The position numbers and the translations under genes were made by a program. The notes under the pieces are model-generated. The model had not been told where the DNA came from. It saw nothing but the letters and a program-made list of their open reading frames with translations, and did not search any database. A DNA stretch of 5,458 nt from Pyrinomonadaceae bacterium (GTDB lineage Bacteria; Acidobacteriota; Blastocatellia; Pyrinomonadales; Pyrinomonadaceae): contig JAICQI010000438.1 of NCBI GenBank assembly GCA_025937955.1, forward strand, positions 1-5,458. The letters run 5' to 3'. Below are positions 1-5,458 of the stretch, in pieces; positions within the stretch are counted from its first letter, which is position 1, and each line of letters begins with the position of its first letter.

Positions 1-100
1 AACAAGTAAGAATAGAACAGGTTAGGAAGAGGGGCTTGCCCCCGCTGTTGGGAGAGCGGGGGCAAGCCCCTCTTCCTGACGTGTTCTATTCTTTGTGGTT
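1..100. repeat. Long imperfect palindrome (REP/MITE-like), cut by the window edge
   Basis: Positions 1-46 pair with 55-100 around an 8-base loop (47-54, GTTGGGAG). The inner 23 pairs (24-46 with 55-77) are perfect. Counting all 46 positions I find 41 Watson-Crick pairs, one G-T wobble (23/78) and four mismatches (20/81, 7/94, 6/95, 4/97). The inner arm is very GC-rich (GGGGCTTGCCCCCGCT), while the outer arm carries AT-richer AATAGAAC. Because pairing persists to base 1, the element probably extends to the left of the window. It lies 15 bases past the stop codon of the minus-strand acyltransferase gene. It could help end that transcript, but on neither strand is it followed by a T-run, so it does not look like a classic intrinsic terminator. 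A dispersed non-coding repeat is the better reading. Copy number in the genome cannot be seen here. Confidence 0.9.
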
Positions 101-115
101 CTATCTTTCCGACTA

Positions 116-1039
116 CTAGTAGATTGGAGGTTCACCTGGCGGGCGGGTTTTCCAACGTTTGTGGACCCAGAGCCACTGTCCTGGATACTGCCGGATCTGA
201 TTCTCCACTCGCCGCGTGATCTCCGTCGTCACTCGCCGCACGTCCGCCTCTTCATCACCCGTAGTCTCAACCGAAATCAGCGGTTCCACGATGATGAGAT
301 ACTTGCCTGTCTCAGCATCCCACGGCGAAAAAACAGGAACAATCGGCGTCTGCGTCCGCAAAGCGAGTTTGGCCATGAGGAACGTCGTGGCTGCGGGAAC
401 GCCAAAGAAGTCGACAAAAATCGCTTCGTCGTCGAGCGTATTTAAATCGGGCAACAGACCTAGCGAGGTTTTACCGGAGCGCAGGATCTTCAGCATCGAA
501 CGCGCGGCGGAGAGTTTGTCGAGAGTCGTATTCCCGAATTTCGTGCGGACGCGATCGACCATTTCCTCGATGCGCGGATTGTCGATCCTGCGCACGATAA
601 ACTTGAATTTGTGGCCTAAAAGCGAAAAACCAAAACTCGTCAGCTCCCAGGCGCCGAGATGACCGGTATAGAGCACCAGCTTTTGGCCATGCTCGGCCAC
701 GGCGGCTTCAAGGTTCTCCCACCCTCGTACTTCAATGAGCTGCTTCAGCTCGTCGCCGCTTCGCGATGACATCTGGCTGAAGAGTCCGAGTTGGCGTCCA
801 AGACTGTCAAAACACTCGCGCAGGAGCTGAGCGCGCTCCTCGTCAGACTTTTCCGGGAAGGCAAGACGAAGATTGGTGGCCCCTGTGCGCCTTAAATTAC
901 GCGCTAGTAGATAAGCAATTTTGCCCATCCCGAGCCCGGCGCCATAGGCCGCCGGGGCAGGCAAAAGACCGAGAGTCAAAAGGACAGACTTGGCTGCTGC
1001 GTATTCTAGAAAGGTTCTGAGCTTTCCGTGTTTAGCCAT
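116..1039 (-). CDS. lpxL: LpxL/HtrB-family lipid A biosynthesis acyltransferase
   Basis: This 307-residue protein has nearly the length of E. coli LpxL (306). It should transfer a fatty acyl chain from acyl-ACP to a lipid A precursor at the inner face of the cytoplasmic membrane. Visible support: a hydrophobic N-terminal anchor (about residues 16-47); the HX4E catalytic motif as HLGAWE, H127 to E132, in the context LYTGHLGAWELTSFG; the downstream block FVDFFGVPAATTF (208-220) followed by LALRTQTPIVPVF; and the C-terminal YPGQWLWVHKRWKTRP (285-300), typical of the family. The ATG at 1039-1037 is the only sensible start, with no strong Shine-Dalgarno before it. The gene ends with two in-frame TAG codons (118-116 and 115-113) inside the 10-bp palindrome CTACTAGTAG. 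It is divergent from the regulator gene. The family also includes acyltransferases for other lipids (for example phosphatidylinositol mannosides), so the acceptor is inferred. Confidence 0.9.
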   Translation of the reverse strand: MAKHGKLRTFLEYAAAKSVLLTLGLLPAPAAYGAGLGMGKIAYLLARNLRRTGATNLRLAFPEKSDEERAQLLRECFDSLGRQLGLFSQMSSRSGDELKQLIEVRGWENLEAAVAEHGQKLVLYTGHLGAWELTSFGFSLLGHKFKFIVRRIDNPRIEEMVDRVRTKFGNTTLDKLSAARSMLKILRSGKTSLGLLPDLNTLDDEAIFVDFFGVPAATTFLMAKLALRTQTPIVPVFSPWDAETGKYLIIVEPLISVETTGDEEADVRRVTTEITRRVENQIRQYPGQWLWVHKRWKTRPPGEPPIY

Positions 1040-1058
1040 GTGTAGGGACAGACTTACA

Positions 1059-1074
1059 GATTATCAGGATAATC
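1059..1074. promoter_or_regulatory. Candidate operator palindrome between the divergent genes
   Basis: GATTAT (1059-1064) and ATAATC (1069-1074) are perfect inverted halves around the spacer CAGG. The site sits 20 bases upstream of the acyltransferase start and just ahead of an extended -10-like element for the plus strand, where a dimeric regulator could affect both genes. Six-base halves can arise by chance, so this is only a candidate. Confidence 0.3.
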
Positions 1075-1081
1075 GGGTACG

Positions 1082-1090
1082 TGATATATT
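1082..1090 (+). promoter_or_regulatory. Possible extended -10 element for the plus-strand cluster
   Basis: TGATATATT fits TGn followed by a hexamer (TATATT) matching five of six bases of TATAAT. I see no good -35 hexamer at 16-18 bases upstream; the extended TG would partly compensate. It is about 77 bases ahead of the ATG at 1167. The position in the only divergent intergenic gap is right for a promoter, but the match is short. Confidence 0.25.
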
Positions 1091-1158
1091 TCGAACGGCG
1101 GGCGATAGATTTTCGTACAGCGAGTCGAAGTATCTCTCCTCAAACACTCGAGTAGATT

Positions 1159-1162
1159 GGAG
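1159..1162 (+). promoter_or_regulatory. Shine-Dalgarno-like GGAG supporting the start at 1167
   Basis: GGAG ends four bases before the ATG at 1167-1169. The spacing is slightly short but acceptable. It favours 1167 over the longer in-frame starts at 990 and 1038, which would place the N-terminus inside or against the divergent acyltransferase gene and add residues unlike any receiver domain. Confidence 0.4.
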
Positions 1163-1166
1163 CTTA

Positions 1167-1913
1167 ATGGAAAAGCGCCGGATTCTCATCGTGGATAACA
1201 ACGATGAGTTGCGTGTTCTCGAAGTCGCCCTCGGACGGCTTGGCCACGAAATCGTGGTCGCCGCCGAACGCGAGAAAGCGCTCCGCCGCGACGACCTCGG
1301 CAGCTTCGATCTGATAATCAGCGACCTTTCGGAGGATGAAGTCAGGGCGTTCAAAGTGGGCGCAGCCAATTATCTCCGGCTCCCTTACAACCGCGACGAA
1401 CTGCGCGAAATAGTCGAACAAACCCTTTCACACAAACTCCGCTACGTCGACGATCCGAGTCTTCTTCCCCACGTTCACGAAAAGATCGAATTTGAGCTTC
1501 CCAGCGACCTGGCTTTGATGAATGGGGTGCTGGAGTATTTGCAGGAACGAGTCGCGAAACTCGGTTTGATACGGCCGGACCGTTCGAATCTCTTCGTCGC
1601 TCTCGACGAAGCGTTTGTAAACGCCGTCAAACACGGAAACAAAAACGATCCCACCAAGCTACTGAAGATCACCGCGGAACTGTCGGCCAAAGAAGCGACT
1701 TTCACAGTCGAGGACGAAGGTGAAGGCTTCAACGTTCGCGAGATTCCGGACCCTTGCGACCCCGCCAATCTCTTCCGGACATCCGGTCGCGGAGTGCTCC
1801 TTATTTACAACATCATGGACGAAGTTGAGTACAATGCGCAGGGTAATCGCGTGAAGATGATTAAGCGACCCGAAGCTCAACTCGTTGATACGTCTGACGA
1901 CAAACACGTCTGA
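1167..1913 (+). CDS. Short, degenerate receiver fused to RsbW-type ATPase (HATPase_c_2)
   Basis: A 248-residue cytoplasmic signalling protein. Residues 4-88 form an abbreviated response-regulator receiver: RRILIVDN gives D10 (the second acidic residue is N11), FDLIISD gives the probable phosphoacceptor D53, and GAANYLRLPY (65-74) matches the GA-YL-KP block with L72 where lysine is expected. Between D53 and L72 there are 19 residues, against 52 in CheY, so helix 3 and strand 4 are missing. Residues about 105-233 form a GHKL ATPase of the RsbW/SpoIIAB type: N-box ALDEAFVNAVKHGN (145-158; E148, N152, H156), G1 box VEDEGEGF (181-188) and G2 region SGRGVLLIYNIMDEV (206-220). Such proteins act as anti-sigma or partner-switch kinases; target and signal are not identifiable here. 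The start rests on GGAG at 1159 and on the receiver beginning directly. The 3' end overlaps the next gene by 29 bases. Confidence 0.85.
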   Translation: MEKRRILIVDNNDELRVLEVALGRLGHEIVVAAEREKALRRDDLGSFDLIISDLSEDEVRAFKVGAANYLRLPYNRDELREIVEQTLSHKLRYVDDPSLLPHVHEKIEFELPSDLALMNGVLEYLQERVAKLGLIRPDRSNLFVALDEAFVNAVKHGNKNDPTKLLKITAELSAKEATFTVEDEGEGFNVREIPDPCDPANLFRTSGRGVLLIYNIMDEVEYNAQGNRVKMIKRPEAQLVDTSDDKHV

Positions 1914-3501
1914 AACTTTCCCGCTTCTTCAATCCAGGGCTCCGACTGGTATTGCACTATTCTGGCGCGCGTGGCGATGGTGGATGCCGCCGGCGGTCAT
2001 TGCGCTGGTACTCGTACTCTATTTTGTCGATCCCTTCATCGGCGACTGGGACGGCATGGACTACACCGTACTCGCGCTGAATGGACAGCCGTCGTCGATG
2101 GCGCTGGGTCGAAGCCTCTTCATCTTCGCCAATCACTTCCTTTTCTTAGTTGCTCGCACGCTGTTTGAAGTCGAACCTGAAAACGCATATTTGCTCTTTA
2201 AGTACGCGGTGGTGGCCCAGGCGCCGATCGCCGTGATTGCGTGTTGGATTCTTACGCGCGACATCAGTGGCTCACTCTACACTGCGACCACTGCGGCGCT
2301 TTTGATTGCGTTCTCTCCGGTGTTTGTGCTTTACGGCGGACAGGTTATGACCGACGTGCCTTCTGTTCTCCTGCTCGCGACTGCGCTGATCATTCACATG
2401 CGTGGCCTGCAGCAGAAGAGATTCTGGCTGGTGTTGTTGGGCGCGGGATTGTTGGGCCTGGGCGTCAATCTTCGTGAGACGATGGCTTTTTATGGGCCGT
2501 GGTTGGTGCTGGCGCCGTTTGTTTTTGGATGGAAGTTTGGGCGCAGGGAAGTGTTGTATGTGGCGGCGTCGTGCGCGCTTTTTGTGTTGCTTGCATCCGG
2601 GTGGTTTGCTTACTGGTACATTACCGATCCGATTTACCGCTCGGGTTGGTACGGCTGGCGCGAGTCGATGCGCGAGGAGTCTGCACGACATCCGGTCGTC
2701 CTCGCCAATTTACGTCCATATCTTTTGTACTACTTGATCAGCGCGCCGCTCGTGTTTCTAACGATTCTGTTTGCACCGATCCTCGAGTGGCGCAAGCACA
2801 GGCTCTCTCCGATGCTGTTGCTGTGGGTGGTGGCATTCTTCGCCAACGCGCTCCTCTTCTTCAACTACAGCACGACTGTTAACTGGCGATACTTTTTAAC
2901 TGGTTTGCCGGGATTGGTGCCGCTCGGCGCCTGCTGGATGTTGATCCTTGCAAAGAAACGAATGCGAACTGAGCACCGTGCGTTCGTTGCTTGTACTACA
3001 GTGATCGTGTTGTTCGCGACGATCTTTCTTATCTCTGTGCGACCTGTGAGCTCTGAATTTGTTCAGCGACGCGCAATGAGCAAGGAGTACAGGCACCGGC
3101 TCGCACAAGTGCCGCCGGACGCGATCATGATTTCCGGTGCGCAAACGATTGCGGTGAATTACTGGGCGTCGATCGGATCGGGTCGTTGGAGGACCATCGG
3201 CACTGGCGGCGGTTGGCCCGGCGACCGGTTGGTTTCAACCATTCAGAACTATCTCGATCAGGGTCAACGAGTGTTTCTCGATGCGGATTCGCGTTGGTGG
3301 GTGCCGTGTGGCTGGCAGCGGGATGAGCTACCCGGGATCGTTGCGTTGGAGAAGCATTTCAGTTTTCGGCATGTGAACGACACGATCTACGAGCTCACCT
3401 GGCTTGGTGATCCGGCGGCGCGCGACAATCCGAACCTGACCCGGCTTTTGCCGGAGAACAGGCCTGAAGACATGAAGAAGTGTCCAGTGGGCCGAGATTA
3501 A
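1885..3501 (+). CDS. GT-C type membrane glycosyltransferase (PMT/ArnT-like, family 39 style)
   Basis: A 538-residue polytopic protein with about 12 hydrophobic segments (roughly 34-48, 72-94, 105-123, 131-149, 157-172, 179-196, 201-216, 222-245, 278-299, 308-327, 335-356, 367-385) and a hydrophilic C-terminal part of about 150 residues. The first extracytoplasmic loop is acidic (GDWDGMDY, D54/D56/D59), and MTDVPS (155-160) and NLRET (195-199) resemble conserved spots of the GT-C/PMT_2 fold. Such enzymes move a sugar from a polyprenyl-phosphate donor to lipid A, a glycan or a protein at the periplasmic face; the acceptor here is unknown. The longest frame starts with TTG at 1885, overlapping the regulator gene by 29 bases, which suggests coupled translation. 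An ATG at 1984 (residue 34) would start right at the first membrane segment and is a real alternative. Neither has a clear Shine-Dalgarno. The tryptophan-rich tail (about 425-480) is not something I can name. Confidence 0.75.
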   Translation: MIRLTTNTSETFPLLQSRAPTGIALFWRAWRWWMPPAVIALVLVLYFVDPFIGDWDGMDYTVLALNGQPSSMALGRSLFIFANHFLFLVARTLFEVEPENAYLLFKYAVVAQAPIAVIACWILTRDISGSLYTATTAALLIAFSPVFVLYGGQVMTDVPSVLLLATALIIHMRGLQQKRFWLVLLGAGLLGLGVNLRETMAFYGPWLVLAPFVFGWKFGRREVLYVAASCALFVLLASGWFAYWYITDPIYRSGWYGWRESMREESARHPVVLANLRPYLLYYLISAPLVFLTILFAPILEWRKHRLSPMLLLWVVAFFANALLFFNYSTTVNWRYFLTGLPGLVPLGACWMLILAKKRMRTEHRAFVACTTVIVLFATIFLISVRPVSSEFVQRRAMSKEYRHRLAQVPPDAIMISGAQTIAVNYWASIGSGRWRTIGTGGGWPGDRLVSTIQNYLDQGQRVFLDADSRWWVPCGWQRDELPGIVALEKHFSFRHVNDTIYELTWLGDPAARDNPNLTRLLPENRPEDMKKCPVGRD

Positions 3502-3503
3502 GG

Positions 3504-3532
3504 CCGCGGATTTACACGGATGATTGACGGAT
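3504..3532. repeat. Three helically phased CGGAT units in the intergenic gap
   Basis: CGGAT occurs at 3507-3511, 3517-3521 and 3528-3532, with starts 10 and 11 bases apart, about one helical turn each. It fills most of the 35 bases between the glycosyltransferase stop (3499-3501) and the permease ATG (3537). It resembles, from memory, degenerate copies of a GCAGATTTACGCAGATGA-style dispersed intergenic repeat seen in some soil bacteria. A phased binding site is the alternative. No good ribosome binding site is visible for the permease. Confidence 0.3.
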
Positions 3533-3536
3533 CGAT

Positions 3537-4742
3537 ATGCCTTACGAGGTTTTTCTTGCGTTTCGTTATCTTCGCTCGCGCCATAAGCGACGGCTTGCAC
3601 GTGCGACTTCGATAGCTGCAATTCTCGGAATAAGCATGGGTGTGGCGGCGCTGATCGTGGCGTTCGCCTTGTCGAACGGGTTTCGCGATGAGATGAAGGA
3701 GAAGATCCTGCAGGGCACTGCTCATCTCAGTGTGTTGCGTGCTGATGGACGTCCTATTGAGAACCATGCAGCGCTCGCAAGACGTCTGCGAGAAGTTGGT
3801 GGAGTTGTCAGTGCTTCAGCGACGACATACGACGGAGCGTTGGCCCGCGGAAGCAAAGATTCGGGTTACGCGGTGATCCGAGGGATCGAGAATGAAGGTG
3901 GTCAGTTCGCGCAGGCGAGTCGATGGTTGAGCGAGGGTTCGTTTGGACCACTGTTCGAGACGCCAAGCGAGTTGCCGAGTGCTGTTGTTGGCGCGGAGCT
4001 CGCGACACGAATCGGAGTTAATGTTGGCGATGTTGTCCAGGTGTTGCCTGCGAGTGAATCTGGATCGACGCGGCGGTTGCGAGTGGCGGGGATCTTTCGC
4101 TCCGGATTGTTTGAATACGACTCGACGTGGATCTACGTCGCGTTCGAAACGGCGACTGCTTTCGCGGGCGACAGTCATGCTGCGTCCGTGATGAGTTTGC
4201 AGGTGAGTGATGCTGACAACGTGAAGCAGGTAAGCGCGGATGTTTCGAAAGTTATCGGCGGCGGTTACACCATCGTCGACTGGCAACAGGCAAACCAGCC
4301 ACTCTTCTCCGCGCTCGCACTCGAGCGCCGCATGGGCCTGGTCATCATTGGTCTAATCATCGCGATAGCAACACTCAATATCACCACGATGCTGGTCCTG
4401 GTGGTTGTCGAGCGTCGCCGCGACATTGCGATCCTCAATGCGCTTGGCGCCACTCGCGCCGGCGTGATGCTGGTGTTCGTGATCGAAGGCGCTGTCGTTG
4501 GTGCAATCGGCGCCATTGCGGGAGTCGTGATCGGTTTTGTTGTTTGTGTCATCGCCAATCACTACAAGCTCGTGAGCTTGCCTGCCGACGTTTACTCGAT
4601 CAGCAACGTGCCGTTGACGCCGCGCGCAAGTGAAATGTTTCTGGCCGCTCTGGTTGCGTTCGTGTTGAGTGTGTTGGCAACGATCTATCCCGCGCGTGCC
4701 GCATCGCGTTTGCGACCCGTCGAGGCACTGCGCGACTCATGA
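3537..4742 (+). CDS. lolC/lolE: LolC/LolE-family lipoprotein-releasing ABC permease
   Basis: A 401-residue inner-membrane permease (E. coli LolC 399, LolE 414). It has the four-helix FtsX/MacB layout: TM1 at about 24-46, a large periplasmic domain (about 47-265), TM2 267-290, TM3 312-339 and TM4 367-387. Family marks are the N-terminal FLAFRYLRSRHKRR, LSNGFRDEM after TM1, VAGIFRSGLFEYDS (183-196), ERRRDIAILNALGA (292-305, the helix that couples to the ATPase), LPADVYSISNVPL (348-360) and YPARAASRLRPVEALR at the C-terminus. With LolD it should extract lipoproteins from the inner membrane and hand them to LolA. Only one permease is encoded here, so it may act as a homodimer (LolF-like) or pair with a gene elsewhere; LolC and LolE cannot be told apart. 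The hairpin before residue 183 is shorter than the E. coli LolC Hook. Its TGA overlaps the next ATG (ATGA, 4739-4742). Confidence 0.9.
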   Translation: MPYEVFLAFRYLRSRHKRRLARATSIAAILGISMGVAALIVAFALSNGFRDEMKEKILQGTAHLSVLRADGRPIENHAALARRLREVGGVVSASATTYDGALARGSKDSGYAVIRGIENEGGQFAQASRWLSEGSFGPLFETPSELPSAVVGAELATRIGVNVGDVVQVLPASESGSTRRLRVAGIFRSGLFEYDSTWIYVAFETATAFAGDSHAASVMSLQVSDADNVKQVSADVSKVIGGGYTIVDWQQANQPLFSALALERRMGLVIIGLIIAIATLNITTMLVLVVVERRRDIAILNALGATRAGVMLVFVIEGAVVGAIGAIAGVVIGFVVCVIANHYKLVSLPADVYSISNVPLTPRASEMFLAALVAFVLSVLATIYPARAASRLRPVEALRDS

Positions 4743-5371
4743 TCAGTGTTGTCGATTTGCGCAAGAGTTTTGTCGCGCCGAACGGCGAGCGCATCGAGGT
4801 TCTGCGTGGTGTCACGTTTTCTGCGAACCCTGGCGAGAGTATCGCGATCACCGGCGCGTCAGGTTCCGGTAAATCGACGTTGCTTCATCTGCTTGGCGGC
4901 CTCGAAACACCAGATCACGGTATTGTCACGCTTGCCGAAAGCAACGGTCACCGGCAGGAGATCGGATTCGTCTTCCAGTTTCACTACCTGCTGCCCGACC
5001 TTACTGCGCTCGAGAACGTTGCGCTGCCGTTGCTAATCGCGCGCTGGGAAAGCGATCGCGCCTACGAACGCGCGCTTAATTTCTTAAACGAAACCGGATT
5101 GGGCGACCGGGCGCAACATCCAATTACGCATCTTTCCGGTGGCGAGCAGCAGCGTGTCGCAGTCGCGCGCGCCCTCGTTACCGGGCCAAAATTGTTGTTA
5201 GCGGATGAACCTACCGGAAATCTTGACTCCGCCATCAGCGATCAGATCGGCCAAACACTCGTCGATTACGCTCGCAAAAACTCAGCAATCTCCATCATTG
5301 CAACCCACAACGCGAGTCTGGCCCAGCTGTGCGATCGTTCACTGATTCTCGAGGCTGGCCGTCTGAAATAA
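4739..5371 (+). CDS. lolD: LolD, ATPase of the lipoprotein-releasing ABC transporter
   Basis: A 210-residue ABC ATPase with every catalytic element: Walker A GASGSGKST (39-47, K45), Q-loop Q80, signature LSGGEQQR (132-139), Walker B LLLADEP (152-158, D156/E157), D-loop NLD (161-163) and H-loop H190. The stretch FQFHYLLPDLTALENVALPL (79-98) is close to the E. coli LolD sequence at the same place and separates it from general MacB or FtsE ATPases. It powers lipoprotein release at the cytoplasmic face with the permease encoded directly upstream. The ATG lies within the upstream stop (ATGA), so translation is probably coupled; GAGG at 4722-4725 is rather far (13 bases) to be a strong ribosome binding site. 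It is shorter than E. coli LolD (233). About 11 residues are missing between Walker A and the Q-loop, and the tail stops at EAGRLK. FtsE-like function is possible but less likely. Confidence 0.92.
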   Translation: MISVVDLRKSFVAPNGERIEVLRGVTFSANPGESIAITGASGSGKSTLLHLLGGLETPDHGIVTLAESNGHRQEIGFVFQFHYLLPDLTALENVALPLLIARWESDRAYERALNFLNETGLGDRAQHPITHLSGGEQQRVAVARALVTGPKLLLADEPTGNLDSAISDQIGQTLVDYARKNSAISIIATHNASLAQLCDRSLILEAGRLK

Positions 5372-5399
5372 GGCCGCTGTTGGGAATTTATTGTAGGGG

Positions 5400-5458
5400 T
5401 GGCACTCCGTGGCCACCCGCCGTTGAAATAACTGAGCACGGGTGGCCACGGAGTGCCA
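5400..5458. repeat. Palindromic repeat at the right edge, probably continuing beyond it
   Basis: TGGCACTCCGTGGCCACCCG (5400-5419) is the exact reverse complement of 5439-5458, 20 perfect pairs around a 19-base loop (5420-5438). The right arm ends exactly at the window edge, so the element very likely extends further; the bases to the left (5391-5399, TTGTAGGGG) are candidates for the outer arm. It begins 28 bases past the lolD stop and has no T-run in view, so I read it as a dispersed REP-like element rather than a terminator. Its sequence is unrelated to the palindrome at the left edge. Confidence 0.88.

Noticed and set aside
8..93. Left palindrome as an intrinsic terminator
   Set aside because: The stem is much longer than usual and no T-run follows on either strand (minus-strand continuation is ACTTGTT).
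216..662. 148-codon plus-strand open frame
   Set aside because: It lies antisense inside the well-supported acyltransferase gene, and its serine/arginine-rich product shows no family motifs.
118..1162. 12-mer AGTAGATTGGAG shared by 118-129 and 1151-1162
   Set aside because: One copy is within the 3' end of the acyltransferase gene and the other covers a Shine-Dalgarno; chance identity is sufficient.
990..1166. N-terminal extension of the regulator (in-frame starts at 990 or 1038)
   Set aside because: It would run antisense through or against the start of the acyltransferase gene, adds residues without receiver character, and a GGAG precedes the ATG at 1167.
2272..2691. 139-codon minus-strand open frame
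   Set aside because: It lies inside the glycosyltransferase gene, and its Arg/Gln/His-rich product is typical of a shadow frame.
3816..4286. 156-codon minus-strand open frame
   Set aside because: It is antisense to the Lol permease, arginine-rich and without recognisable motifs.
42..5385. 12-mer CCGCTGTTGGGA shared by 42-53 and 5374-5385, next to both palindromes
   Set aside because: About one identical 12-mer pair is expected by chance in a window of this size, and the two palindromes are otherwise unrelated.
1..5458. CRISPR array, tRNA/rRNA genes, transposase or phage genes
   Set aside because: No regularly spaced direct repeats of 25-40 bases, no cloverleaf or rRNA-like stretches, and nearly all sequence is explained by five coding genes.

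Overview
The window looks like chromosomal DNA of a Gram-negative (diderm) bacterium with a moderately high GC content. It encodes a lipid A-type acyltransferase (LpxL/HtrB family) and a lipoprotein-releasing ABC transporter pair (LolC/E-type permease plus LolD ATPase), both of which presuppose an outer membrane. The dispersed-looking perfect palindromes at both edges, together with a response regulator fused to an RsbW-type ATPase, remind me of soil Acidobacteriota (Blastocatellia) or Verrucomicrobiota. That placement is an inference from style and memory, not something the sequence proves.

Layout. Positions 1-100 are a very long, nearly perfect inverted repeat (REP/MITE-like) that probably continues past the left edge. 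The LpxL-like acyltransferase lies on the minus strand at 116-1039. A 127-base divergent intergenic region (1040-1166) holds a small perfect palindrome and an extended -10-like element. On the plus strand follow four genes that read as one transcription unit or nearly so. First is a short receiver fused to an RsbW/SpoIIAB-like ATPase (1167-1913). Its end overlaps the probable TTG start of a multi-pass GT-C type membrane glycosyltransferase (1885-3501). After a 35-base gap with three helically phased CGGAT units come a LolC/E-family permease (3537-4742) and a LolD ATPase (4739-5371), joined by a four-base ATGA overlap. The right edge (5400-5458) is the start of a second, unrelated palindromic repeat.

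The common theme is the cell envelope: lipid acylation, glycan or lipid-linked sugar transfer and lipoprotein release, with a signalling protein at the head of the plus-strand cluster. No phage, CRISPR, transposase or RNA gene is seen. The most unusual item is the regulator. Its receiver has lost about 33 residues between the phosphoacceptor aspartate and the conserved K-P position, together with the second acidic residue and the lysine, while its ATPase domain looks intact. The Lol pair is also trimmed compared with the E. coli proteins, in the permease hairpin loop and in the ATPase segment before the Q-loop.
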